Assembly (NCBI GenBank): GCA_021791615.1
Contig: JAJYWG010000389.1
Span: forward strand, 1-11,277
Source of the DNA: Actinomycetes bacterium
GTDB taxonomy: Bacteria; Actinomycetota; Acidimicrobiia; Acidimicrobiales; RAAP-2
Reading direction: 5' to 3'
DNA length: 11,277 nt
Part shown: positions 5,262 through 11,157 of the stretch, piece after piece
Layout: the number at the start of each line of letters is the position of its first letter
Numbering within the stretch: the first letter of the stretch is position 1
Position numbers and translations under genes: made by a program
The notes under the pieces: model-generated
Seen by the model: the letters and a program-made list of their open reading frames with translations, nothing else
Told to the model about the DNA's origin: nothing
Database searches by the model: none

Positions 5262-5689
5262 GATGTCTCCCGGGTCACGGTCGAGCGAAGCGCTCGCATG
5301 CCGTCGGCAGCGGCTCGTCGCGCCGCGGCCTCGCTCGAGTCGAGGAGCTGGCCGACCTCGACATAGGGGAGTCCGGCCACGTAGTGGTAGACAACGGCTC
5401 CCCGCTGCTTGGTCGGCAAGGAGGCGACGGCGTCCCACAGGTCATCGTCGCGAGGGGCGGGTTCACCGCAGCGCCCTGGCGCCTCGGGCAGCCGGTCGAC
5501 TGGTAGCGGGCCACGGTTTCTCTTTCGGATCTGATCGATCGCCTTGCGGTGCGCGATGGTGGCGAGCCATCCCCGCACGTTGCTATCGGGTTCCAGCCTG
5601 GGATAGGCGGCCAGTGCGGCAAGGAAGGTCTCGGACCAGACGTCCTCGGCGTCGTGGGCACCGACCATTGCTCGACAGATCCGCAGCAC
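5258..5689 (-). CDS. ECF-type RNA polymerase sigma factor, N-terminus unclear
   Basis: Region 2 is visible as LRICRAMVGAHDAEDVWSET, then FLAALAAYPRLEPDSNVRGWL and ATIAHRKAIDQIRKRNRG. Region 4 is LWDAVASLPTKQRGAVVYHY (about 84-103), then VAGLPYVEVGQLLDSSEAAARR. Such factors direct RNA polymerase to a small regulon. Overlap with ogt suggests control of, or by, alkylation repair. The GTG at 5689 gives 143 residues and lacks about 20-25 residues of region 2.1. The frame remains open 45 codons further up without ATG, GTG or TTG, and that stretch is not sigma-like. The neighbouring frame offers WRAFMSRLSAG just before; one extra base near 5700-5710 would join it to DAPTVLRICRA. So there is either a truncation, a frameshift, or a sequence error. 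Confidence 0.82.
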   Translation of the reverse strand: MLRICRAMVGAHDAEDVWSETFLAALAAYPRLEPDSNVRGWLATIAHRKAIDQIRKRNRGPLPVDRLPEAPGRCGEPAPRDDDLWDAVASLPTKQRGAVVYHYVAGLPYVEVGQLLDSSEAAARRAAADGMRALRSTVTRETS

Positions 5690-5839
5690 GGTCGGCGCAT
5701 CGCACCCGCCGACAAGCGCGACATGAAGGCACGCCAGCGACGCCCACGGTGACGTAGGGCACGCGGAACGTGGATCGGGCGGGGCCGACGTGCATACGGC
5801 CAGCCGCCCAGCGAGCTATGGGACCGCGTCGAGCCGTCA

Positions 5840-5867
5840 CCGCCCAGGTCGGTACCGACCTGGGCGG
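5840..5867. repeat. 28-bp perfect palindrome
   Basis: Arms CCGCCCAGGTCGG and CCGACCTGGGCGG flank a central TA, so all 28 bases are self-complementary, centred on GGTACC. It lies about 150 bases upstream of the sigma-factor GTG. As RNA it forms a very stable 13-bp hairpin; as DNA it could be a dimeric protein site or a terminator of the MarR transcript. No T run follows on either strand. Confidence 0.65.
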
Positions 5868-5908
5868 GGTCCCCCTCTGCGCAGGCAAACAAGATGATGA
5901 CGTGTGAC

Positions 5909-5945
5909 TTCTTCCATGCCGACACCGTTTCTTCCATGCCGACAC
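5909..5945. repeat. Tandem repeat, two copies, 20-bp period
   Basis: TTCTTCCATGCCGACAC occurs at 5909-5925 and 5929-5945. In the minus-strand open frame this gives a repeated VGMEE/VSAWKK-type stretch in different frames, so a DNA role or slippage duplication is likelier than a protein repeat. Confidence 0.6.
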
Positions 5946-6063
5946 TGTCCTCCTTCGAAGGCTCTACGTCCTCGTCGTGCTCGTCCACCATGACAGCCGT
6001 GTCGTGCGAGTCATCGCGATGACCGCCAACCCTGCCGGTGGCGGGCTGTGACCGCTCGTCCGC

Positions 6064-6537
6064 TCATCTGCTGGCTTTGGACGAGTGGAGAACGGCGAAC
6101 AGCAGACGCCGCAGGGTCTCCCGGTCGGCCGCAGGAAGGGACGCAAGAAGATCATCGTCGTGCTGAGTCGTCGAGGTGACGAGCTTCTTCGCCAGTCGAC
6201 GGCCACGACTGGTGAGACCAAGGACCCGCCGGCGGCGGTCCGACGGGTCGACGGCGCGGCTGACGAGCCCGGCCTCGACCAGCGACTCGACCACCGCCAC
6301 GGCGTTCCTCGGGTCGACACCGATCATCTCAGCGAGCCGCTGCTGCCCCAAAGAGCCAGCGTCTCCGAGCGCCATCAGGACCTTCGCCTGCGTGGGGGTC
6401 ACGTCCAGCTCGGCGAGCGCCTCGGCCCAGCGCTGGTAGACGAGCGAGCCGACCGTCCCGAGCAAGTAGCCGACGCGCATCTGAAAGCCAAGGCCGGACT
6501 CCTCGACCTGCCCGGTCGTGTCCTCCGCGTCGGTCAC
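6064..6537 (-). CDS. MarR-family transcriptional regulator
   Basis: A 157-residue winged-HTH regulator. The N-terminal dimerisation helix includes RVGYLLGTVGSLVYQRWAEA. LDVTPTQAKVLMALGDAGSL leads into the recognition region QQRLAEMIGVDPRNAVAVVE, and the wing is DPSDRRRRVLGLTSRGRRLA, the MarR hallmark. A C-terminal helix follows. It is divergent from the SRPBCC-Ddn pair, 96 bases away, and probably represses that operon until a ligand binds. GTG 6537 is chosen because it gives the usual length; an ATG at 6480 would remove part of the dimer helix. The longer in-frame extension past 6537 covers the promoter region and is not protein-like. Confidence 0.9.
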   Translation of the reverse strand: MTDAEDTTGQVEESGLGFQMRVGYLLGTVGSLVYQRWAEALAELDVTPTQAKVLMALGDAGSLGQQRLAEMIGVDPRNAVAVVESLVEAGLVSRAVDPSDRRRRVLGLTSRGRRLAKKLVTSTTQHDDDLLASLPAADRETLRRLLFAVLHSSKASR

Positions 6538-6573
6538 ATCCCGAACGCTAGCCGATAGACATTGGCCATGATC

Positions 6574-6594
6574 TACATGCTTTATGTATATACT
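6574..6594 (+). promoter_or_regulatory. Promoter and likely MarR operator of the SRPBCC-Ddn operon
   Basis: TATACT (6589-6594) is a good -10 box. Just upstream TACAT-GCTTT-ATGTA (6574-6588) is an inverted repeat in an AT-rich stretch that stands out in this GC-rich DNA. A MarR dimer bound here would block the promoter. No convincing -35 was found. A strong AAGGAGG (6623-6629) precedes the downstream ATG by 4 bases. Confidence 0.45.
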
Positions 6595-6633
6595 GTGGGA
6601 TGGCGACCAGAGAGCCAGCCATAAGGAGGCATC

Positions 6634-7146
6634 ATGAGCGAGCCGCGCAGGTCCTCGTCGGAGCCCGAGCGAAAGACCGTCACCGTCTCGGTCCCCGCCG
6701 AGGCCGCATTCCGCGCCTACGTGGAGCGGCCGATGGCGTGGGTCCCTCCCGCCCATCGGATGACCATGGACACGGCGTCGATGACGATCGAGCCCCGGAT
6801 GGGCGGCCGCTTCTACGAGACGGCTGCGGACGGGACCGAGGTGACCCGGGGCATGGTGGTCGAATGGGCTCCTCCGTCACACCTGGCGATGACCTGGCGG
6901 GTGGGGACCGGCTGGCAGCCTCTCGCCGATGACGAGCACGCACCTCACGTCGAGGTCGACTTCAAGAGGGCCGGACCCACGACGACGGAGGTGACCGTCG
7001 CCTACACGCACCTCGAACGCTGCGACCCCGCCTTCGCCGACCAACTTTTCGCCGTCCTCTCTGCGCCAGGGGCCGGGGAGACGCTCGAACGCTACGCCCG
7101 TGTCGCCGAGCAGCCGCCTCCCGAGGAGACCGAGGACGACGCGTGA
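6634..7146 (+). CDS. SRPBCC / AHSA1-like (START-type) protein
   Basis: A 170-residue protein with a SRPBCC hydrophobic-pocket domain of the Aha1 C-terminal type. The opening strand KTVTVSVPAEAAFRAYVERP is typical, as are MDTASMTIEPRMGGRFYETA, VTRGMVVEWAPPSHLAMTWR, and the late block TTTEVTVAYTHLERCD. These proteins bind or modify small hydrophobic molecules; the ligand is unknown. It is the first gene of a pair, with its stop overlapping the next start (GTGA). Divergent MarR suggests induction by a toxic compound. The ATG has a near-perfect Shine-Dalgarno. Confidence 0.9.
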   Translation: MSEPRRSSSEPERKTVTVSVPAEAAFRAYVERPMAWVPPAHRMTMDTASMTIEPRMGGRFYETAADGTEVTRGMVVEWAPPSHLAMTWRVGTGWQPLADDEHAPHVEVDFKRAGPTTTEVTVAYTHLERCDPAFADQLFAVLSAPGAGETLERYARVAEQPPPEETEDDA

Positions 7147-7628
7147 CGACCACAGAGTCCGACCGTGACCCCAACCCCGCCAACCGCGCCGTGATCGCCG
7201 AGCTCCGATCCAACGCAGGGCGCGTCGGCGGGTACTTCGCCCACACCCCACTGCTCTTGCTCACCACGACCGGCGCCAGGACCGGCATCCCGAGAACCCG
7301 GCCGCTCGCCTATCTCCTCGACGACGACCGCTACGTCGTCGTCGCGGCCAACGCCGGCACACCGGAGCACCCTGCCTGGTACCACAACCTGGTCTTCCAG
7401 CCCGAGGTCGTCATCGAGGTCGGCAAGACGACGTCGACCGCCACCGCCGTCGTCCTCAGCGGCGCCGAGCGCGACGCCCTGCTCCGACGCTTCGAGAGCA
7501 CCTACCCGGTAACCACCAGCTACCAATCCGCCACCGACCGCAAGATCCCGGTGGTCGCCCTCTGCCCACAGCGGCCGACGGCCCGCTGCCCGGGCACCCC
7601 GGGCACCCCGGGCACATGCCATCTGTGA
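7143..7628 (+). CDS. Ddn-like (DUF385) deazaflavin-dependent oxidoreductase
   Basis: A 161-residue split-barrel protein of the F420-dependent nitroreductase/quinone reductase family. Its core PLLLLTTTGARTGIPRTRPL (36-55) is followed by RYVVVAANAGTPEHPAWYHN (63-82), the usual F420-binding signature region. The late part YPVTTSYQSATDRKIPVVAL matches the family's end, where most members stop. Here about 20 extra residues (CPQRPTARCPGTPGTPG and so on) follow, encoded partly by a 9-base tandem repeat, so the tail may be a later alteration. It probably reduces quinones or xenobiotics with F420H2, together with the SRPBCC protein with which it is co-translated. Confidence 0.88.
   Translation: MTTTESDRDPNPANRAVIAELRSNAGRVGGYFAHTPLLLLTTTGARTGIPRTRPLAYLLDDDRYVVVAANAGTPEHPAWYHNLVFQPEVVIEVGKTTSTATAVVLSGAERDALLRRFESTYPVTTSYQSATDRKIPVVALCPQRPTARCPGTPGTPGTCHL
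7590..7616 (+). repeat. 9-bp tandem repeat at the end of the Ddn-like gene
   Basis: CCGGGCACC occurs at 7590-7598 and 7599-7607, then as CCGGGCACA at 7608-7616. It encodes repeated Pro-Gly-Thr in the unusual C-terminal tail and is a likely slippage hot spot. Confidence 0.65.
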
Positions 7629-7629
7629 G

Positions 7630-7865
7630 CGTGTGGTCGCCATTTTGGTGGGCGAGTGTCGCGACCCGAGGCCCGCGGTGCTCCGCCCGCTCCGTACGAA
7701 CAAGCCGATGGCGTCGTCGTGGTGCAGCATGCACACCGAGGTGTGCGAGAGCCGTGCCACGTCTTCCACCGTGTGCTCCCACATGTCCACAACGGTGGTC
7801 CGTGACCCGACGTGAGGGTCACGATCTTCTGGCGAGATCTTCTCGTCGGGTGCGAGTGGCGAGCA
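7630..7865 (-). pseudogene. Unrecognised coding remnant (weak)
   Basis: On the minus strand one frame reads with natural amino-acid balance and high third-position GC: PLAPDEKISPEDRDPHVGSR, then TTVVDMWEHTVEDVARLSHT and SVCMLHHDDAIGLFVRSG. No start codon stands at the upstream end (first GTG 7790), and the frame runs on into antisense of the Ddn-like gene, so an intact gene is unlikely. I do not recognise the family. The opposite-strand frame (7633-7815) is also open but Ser/Thr/Cys-rich, as antisense frames are. Confidence 0.28.
7801..7845. terminator. Inverted repeats between convergent genes
   Basis: CGTGACCC-N7-GGGTCACG (7801-7823) and CGAGA-TCT-TCTCG (7833-7845) lie between the stops of the Ddn-like (+) and WYL (-) genes, with GATCTTCT repeated at 7823 and 7836. 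They could act as a bidirectional terminator; no T tract is present. Confidence 0.35.
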
Positions 7866-7876
7866 GACGCACGTCG

Positions 7877-8827
7877 TCAGCGGTTCACTTGCGCCAGGTG
7901 CTCGCCGTGGGCGCGCAGCGCGGCCCGCAGCTCGTCGGGAGCGAGGACCTCACAGGGGACCGAGAGCGCGGCGAGGAAGCCGACCATCCCCGCCAGGTGC
8001 GGTCCGCCGAGCTCGACGATCGTGGCCCCGTCGCCGTCGGCGCTCAGGACCCCGACGGTGCGTGGCACCACCTTGGCTGCCTCCTCCACCGACAGCGGGA
8101 GGCGAACCCGGGCCTTGACGGCATAAGGGGCGAGCCCCATCGCTTCGCTCACCAGGCGAAGCGCATCGGGAGGATCGTCGAGCTCGACGCGGATACCGCT
8201 CAGGGTAACTGCCTCGGCACGGTCCACCCGGAAGGTGCGCCACGCCCCTCGCTTGGTGTCACGGGCGACGAGGTACCAGCGCCGCCCGGCGCGCACCAGG
8301 CGGTGGGGGTCCACCAGCCGGCTCGTGGCGTTGCCGGCGCGGTCGCAGTAGTCGAGGCGGACCCGCTCGCCCCGCCGACAGGCGCCCGCCAGCGTGACGA
8401 GCAGGTCGGAGTCCACCGGGTCGGGGTCCCGGCCCCAGAGGGTCTCGCTCGCCTCGTCGAGGTCTCGGACCCGGGCGGCGAGATGGGCGGGGAGGAACCG
8501 CTCGATCTTCGCCAGCGCAGAAGAGACGGCGACCTCGATGCCGGCCACACCGGCGTCTGCCGCGGCCTGGAGGCCGAGGGCGACCGCGACGGTCTCGTTT
8601 TCGTCGAAAAGCAGCGGCGGGAGCTTCCCTCCCCGACCGAGGCGGTAGCCGCCGCCCGGGCCGGGGTCGGCCTCGACCGGGTAGTCGAGGCGCCTCAGAC
8701 GCTCGACGTCGCGCCGAAGCGTCCGCTCGCTCGTCCCGAGGCGTGCAGCGAGCTCGACGCCGGACCACCGAGCGCGGGCCTGCAGCAAGCCGAGCAGCCG
8801 CAGCATGCGCTCGGCGGTGTCTGCCAT
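7877..8827 (-). CDS. YafY-type HTH-WYL transcriptional regulator
   Basis: A 316-residue regulator. The N-terminal HTH_11-type winged helix is AERMLRLLGLLQARARWSGV then LAARLGTSERTLRRDVERLR (residues about 5-45). The WYL domain lies near 140-215 with RAGRRWYLVARDTKRGAWRT and FRVDRAEAV, and the WCX C-terminal extension follows. WYL domains sense ligands, often nucleic-acid-derived or metabolic. ATG 8827 has AAGGA 7 bases upstream, and the HTH starts directly after it. It is divergent from the VOC gene, 114 bases away, which it most likely controls. Full length and apparently intact. Confidence 0.93.
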   Translation of the reverse strand: MADTAERMLRLLGLLQARARWSGVELAARLGTSERTLRRDVERLRRLDYPVEADPGPGGGYRLGRGGKLPPLLFDENETVAVALGLQAAADAGVAGIEVAVSSALAKIERFLPAHLAARVRDLDEASETLWGRDPDPVDSDLLVTLAGACRRGERVRLDYCDRAGNATSRLVDPHRLVRAGRRWYLVARDTKRGAWRTFRVDRAEAVTLSGIRVELDDPPDALRLVSEAMGLAPYAVKARVRLPLSVEEAAKVVPRTVGVLSADGDGATIVELGGPHLAGMVGFLAALSVPCEVLAPDELRAALRAHGEHLAQVNR

Positions 8828-8886
8828 GTGCCCATCCTTGCCGCGATTGCGGACGGAAACTGGCCGGATCACCTCCTAGCGTTGGA

Positions 8887-8915
8887 CGCCAGGTGCCGAC
8901 AGGACCGGCCTGGCG
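8887..8915. promoter_or_regulatory. Inverted repeat between WYL regulator and VOC gene
   Basis: CGCCAGG (8887-8893) and CCTGGCG (8909-8915) form 7-base arms with a 15-base spacer in the divergent intergenic region. GGTGCC/GGCACC (8892-8897/8915-8920) form an overlapping alternative pairing. It is a candidate site for the WYL regulator; AGAAGGAGG follows as the VOC ribosome site. Confidence 0.35.
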
Positions 8916-8941
8916 GCACCACGAGAAGGAGGCCAGTGCCC

Positions 8942-9313
8942 ATGACCACTTGCATCCGGCTCGGCTCGGTGTCGCTCGACTGCCCCGATCCATCCGCCCT
9001 CGCCCGCTTCTACGCGACGCTGCTCGGCGTCGAGGTCGCCTACGACACCGACAGCTTCGCCGCGCTCGACCTCGATGGCACCTGGCTGTCGATGCAGAAG
9101 GCCGAGGACTACCGCCCGCCCACCTGGCCCGACCCCGAGGTTCCCCAACAATCCCACCTCGACCTCGCCGTGGCTGACCTCGAGGGCGCGCAACAGGTCG
9201 CGCTCGACGCCGGGGCGACCACGGCCGCCACCCAGCCGAGCCCCGATCGCTGGCGGGTCATGATCGACCCGGCCGGCCACCCGTTCTGCCTGACCACCCT
9301 TATCCCCGAATGA
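8942..9313 (+). CDS. VOC / glyoxalase-like protein
   Basis: A 123-residue vicinal-oxygen-chelate protein of the glyoxalase_6 type. The two beta-alpha-beta halves are visible: LGSVSLDCPDPSALARFYAT and LLGVEV first, then SHLDLAVADLEGAQQVALDA and WRVMIDPAGHPFCL. Members include dioxygenases, resistance proteins and isomerases; the reaction is unknown. ATG 8942 lies 9 bases after AAGGAGG; a GTG at 8936 would be too close. The stop overlaps an ATG at 9310 (ATGA), linking it to the DinB fragment and YdeI genes. Confidence 0.92.
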   Translation: MTTCIRLGSVSLDCPDPSALARFYATLLGVEVAYDTDSFAALDLDGTWLSMQKAEDYRPPTWPDPEVPQQSHLDLAVADLEGAQQVALDAGATTAATQPSPDRWRVMIDPAGHPFCLTTLIPE

Positions 9314-9662
9314 TCACCCAGCCCCCAGCGACCATCCAGCCCGGAACGACCACGGCGCGACCCGCCGGGCCCGGTGATGCGCGCCGCATCGGCCGCCTGG
9401 GTTGGCCCGGCTCACCGACCAGTGCGAAAGCTATCTCCGGCCCTGCCTGGAGAGCCTCTCCGACGACGAGCACCGCTTCGAGGCAGTCTCCGGCTGCTGG
9501 AGCATCCGGCGACACGCCCAAGCCCGAAGCCCGACGGCGGCCAGGGGCCGGGAGATGACGGTTGGCTTCGAGCTCCCCGAGCCCGACCCGCCGCCGTTTG
9601 CGACCATCGCCTGGGGTCTCGCGCACGGACTGCCACCTGAGCTACGAGGTCACATCCGATGA
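9310..9662 (+). pseudogene. Truncated and frameshifted DinB-family gene
   Basis: One frame from TTG 9402 shows the front half of a DinB_2-like protein: LTDQCESYLRPCLESLSDDE, HRFEAVSGCWSIRRHAQARS, EMTVGFELPEPDPPPFATIA and WGLAH. In the family the last block continues for about 80 more residues; here 10 unrelated residues lead to a TGA at 9660. Upstream, ATG 9310 overlaps the VOC stop and starts MITQPPATIQPGTTTARPAG then PGDARRIGRL in another frame; one missing base near 9393-9408 would join the two. So a gene coupled to VOC seems to have lost its 3' half and taken a frameshift. The ATGA overlap with the next gene keeps the pseudo-operon joined. DinB-like proteins are metal-binding helical bundles, often thiol-dependent. 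Confidence 0.58.
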
Positions 9663-10252
9663 CTACAGACCCAGCTGAGCTCATCGTTGCCGACCTCGCC
9701 GGCTGGCGGCGATGGCTGGAGGAGCACGCGTCGGGCTCGAAGGGTGTCTGGTTGGTCCTCGCCAAGAAGGGGACCACCCGGCCGACCTCGCTCACCTACG
9801 ACCAGGCCCTCGAAGAGGCTCTCTGCCACGGCTGGGTCGACGGGCAGCTCGCCCGGGCCGACGCGGGCACCTTCCGGCGACGGTTCACGCCTCGGCGGGC
9901 AGGGAGCGCCTGGTCGAAGCGCAACACGACGCTGGCCGAACGGCTCGTCGTCGAGGGCCGGATGCGCCCGGCGGGGCTCGCTGCCGTCGAACGGGCCAAA
10001 ACCGACGGCACCTGGGAGGCGGCGTACCCCGGCGCCGCGACCATCGAGGTGCCCGACGACTTCGCGGCGGCGCTGGATGCCGAACCCCGCGCCCAGGAGG
10101 CCTTCGCTCGGCTCGATCGAGCGAACCGCTATGCCGTGCTCTATCGGGTCACCACCGCAAAACGGCCCGAGACCCGCACGCGACGCATCGAGCAGCTCGT
10201 TGCCATGCTCGCCCGCGGTGAGACCATCCACCCGCCACGACCGACCCGCTGA
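9659..10252 (+). CDS. YdeI/OmdA-family protein
   Basis: A 197-residue protein of the YdeI/OmpD-associated (OmdA) family. The N-terminal part reads LAGWRRWLEEHASGSKGVWL then VLAKKGTTRPTSLTYDQALE, followed by EALCHGWVDGQLARADAGTF (the conserved C-GWVDG block) and RRRFTPRRAGSAWSKRN. The C-terminal bacteriocin-protection-like helix ends with TAKRPETRTRRIEQLVAML. Family roles are poorly defined (stress or bacteriocin tolerance). ATG 9659 overlaps the TGA of the DinB fragment, with GAGG 9 bases upstream. Complete. Confidence 0.92.
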   Translation: MTTDPAELIVADLAGWRRWLEEHASGSKGVWLVLAKKGTTRPTSLTYDQALEEALCHGWVDGQLARADAGTFRRRFTPRRAGSAWSKRNTTLAERLVVEGRMRPAGLAAVERAKTDGTWEAAYPGAATIEVPDDFAAALDAEPRAQEAFARLDRANRYAVLYRVTTAKRPETRTRRIEQLVAMLARGETIHPPRPTR

Positions 10253-10476
10253 AGCCAGACGGAGGTGGCGAAGCCGTGTCGGTCACTGCACTCTCCCTTC
10301 CGCAGCTCAACCACCCCGCTCCCACAGGAGAGCAGTTCCACGGTGCCAGACCCTGCGAACCCCGCCTTTAGGTGCGGCGGTTCGTCGCTCCCGTCCGACC
10401 AGCCATGTCGTGACAGCGCCGTTGCGGTCGCGGATGGCGATCCTGCGGGACCAGGACGGCCCCTCGTAAACCTGGC
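10253..10476. other. Intergenic stretch with a possible minus-strand remnant
   Basis: No plus-strand gene. On the minus strand, 10498 down to a TGA at 10309-10307 is open with no ATG, GTG or TTG at its head. It reads QVYEGPSWSRRIAIRDRNGA then VTTWLVGRERRTAAPKGGVR, which looks protein-like, but I do not recognise it. It may be the tail of a lost gene or chance. Confidence 0.25.
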
Positions 10477-10508
10477 TTGACGCCTGGTCGCCGTAAATCT
10501 ATCTTTAC
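10477..10508 (+). promoter_or_regulatory. Strong promoter with overlapping operator
   Basis: TTGACG (10477-10482), a 17-base spacer, and TATCTT (10500-10505) form the best promoter in the window. GTAAA-TCTATC-TTTAC (10493-10508) is a perfect inverted repeat covering the -10 box, a probable repressor site. Seven bases separate the -10 from GTG 10513, with no Shine-Dalgarno, so the transcript is probably leaderless. Confidence 0.65.
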
Positions 10509-10512
10509 AGCT

Positions 10513-11157
10513 GTGGCGCCACCGGTAGTCGCTGACCTCGTCGACGTGGACCGAGAGGTCCTGGCGCTCATGTTGGTGGAGAACGCCAATCTGGTGGCCG
10601 CAGGGCTGCGGGGCTCACAGGGCCGGGACGCCGACGCCGTGCTGGCGTCGCTGGGCGGAACGCACCGGCTGCGGATCCTGCTCGACGACATCGTACGGAC
10701 CCTCGCGGTCGAGGCCCGGGCCGCCGGCTGCACCTGGGCGGCGATCGGAGAGGCCCTGTGCGTCACTCGACAAGCCGCGTTCCAACGCTTCGGCGGCGAA
10801 GACGAAGAGACCGTCATGGACCCTCCCGCTACAGCCATGCCGCAGGCCAGGGAACACGCAGCGGTGCTGCTCGGGCAGTTCTTCGCCCGCGAGTGGGCCG
10901 AGATGCGCTCGGGCTTCTCTGAGCGGATGGCCGCGGCGTGCCCGGCGGAGCTGCTCGACTCGGTCCGCTTGAGGCTCGACGCCGAGCTGGGCCGGCTCAT
11001 ACGGAAGCGCAAACCTGCGGTCAGGGTCCACGGCGGGCACACCGTGGTCGACGTGCCGCTCGTCTTCGAGCGCGCCGTCCGCACCGGCCGGGTGGCCTTT
11101 GACGCCGAGGGCCGGGTGTCGGGCTTCTTCGTGCTCGTGCCCGAAGCGGCGCCGTGA
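10513..11157 (+). CDS. HTH-DUF3887 protein, probable regulator of the ABC gene
   Basis: A 214-residue protein. Residues 56-93 hold a helix-turn-helix-like stretch, LLDDIVRTLAVEARAAGCTW then AAIGEALCVTRQAAFQRFGG, similar to the short HTH found in many actinobacterial proteins. Residues about 115-212 fit a DUF3887-type domain: helices ending with SERMAAACPAE, then VRVHGGHTVVDVPLVFERAV and RTGRVAFDAEGRVSGFFVLV. The GTG at 10513 is chosen because it follows the -10 box by 7 bases; the TTG at 10477 is the -35 box itself. The stop overlaps the ABC gene start (GTGA), so it is co-translated and probably controls or senses for the transporter, perhaps through the inverted repeat on its own promoter. 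The role is inferred. Confidence 0.78.
   Translation: MAPPVVADLVDVDREVLALMLVENANLVAAGLRGSQGRDADAVLASLGGTHRLRILLDDIVRTLAVEARAAGCTWAAIGEALCVTRQAAFQRFGGEDEETVMDPPATAMPQAREHAAVLLGQFFAREWAEMRSGFSERMAAACPAELLDSVRLRLDAELGRLIRKRKPAVRVHGGHTVVDVPLVFERAVRTGRVAFDAEGRVSGFFVLVPEAAP

Larger units (their letters stand above)
5690..6063. other. Roughly 370-bp stretch without a recognised gene
   Basis: Between the sigma factor and MarR. It contains the missing or frameshifted sigma N-terminus near 5690-5730, a 28-bp palindrome and a 20-bp-period tandem repeat. On the minus strand an open frame from ATG 5991 begins MVDEHDEDVEPSKEDSVGME and runs into low-quality Pro/Arg/Ser sequence; I do not call it a gene. 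Confidence 0.5.

Noticed and set aside
5275..5991. 238-residue minus-strand open frame covering the sigma gene
   Set aside because: It overlaps the sigma factor in the wrong frame. Only its first about 20 residues look plausible, and there is no family match. Its WRAFMSRLSAG part is discussed as possible sigma N-terminus.
7633..7815. 60-residue plus-strand open frame after the Ddn-like gene
   Set aside because: Composition is Ser/Thr/Cys-rich as in antisense frames, with no family resemblance and no clear ribosome site.
7616..9313. 565-residue plus-strand open frame
   Set aside because: Most of it is antisense to the WYL regulator; only the last 123 residues, from ATG 8942, are a real VOC protein.
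10477..10512. TTG 10477 as the start of the HTH-DUF3887 gene
   Set aside because: This TTG belongs to a TTGACG -35 box with a 17-base spaced -10; a start inside its own promoter is implausible.
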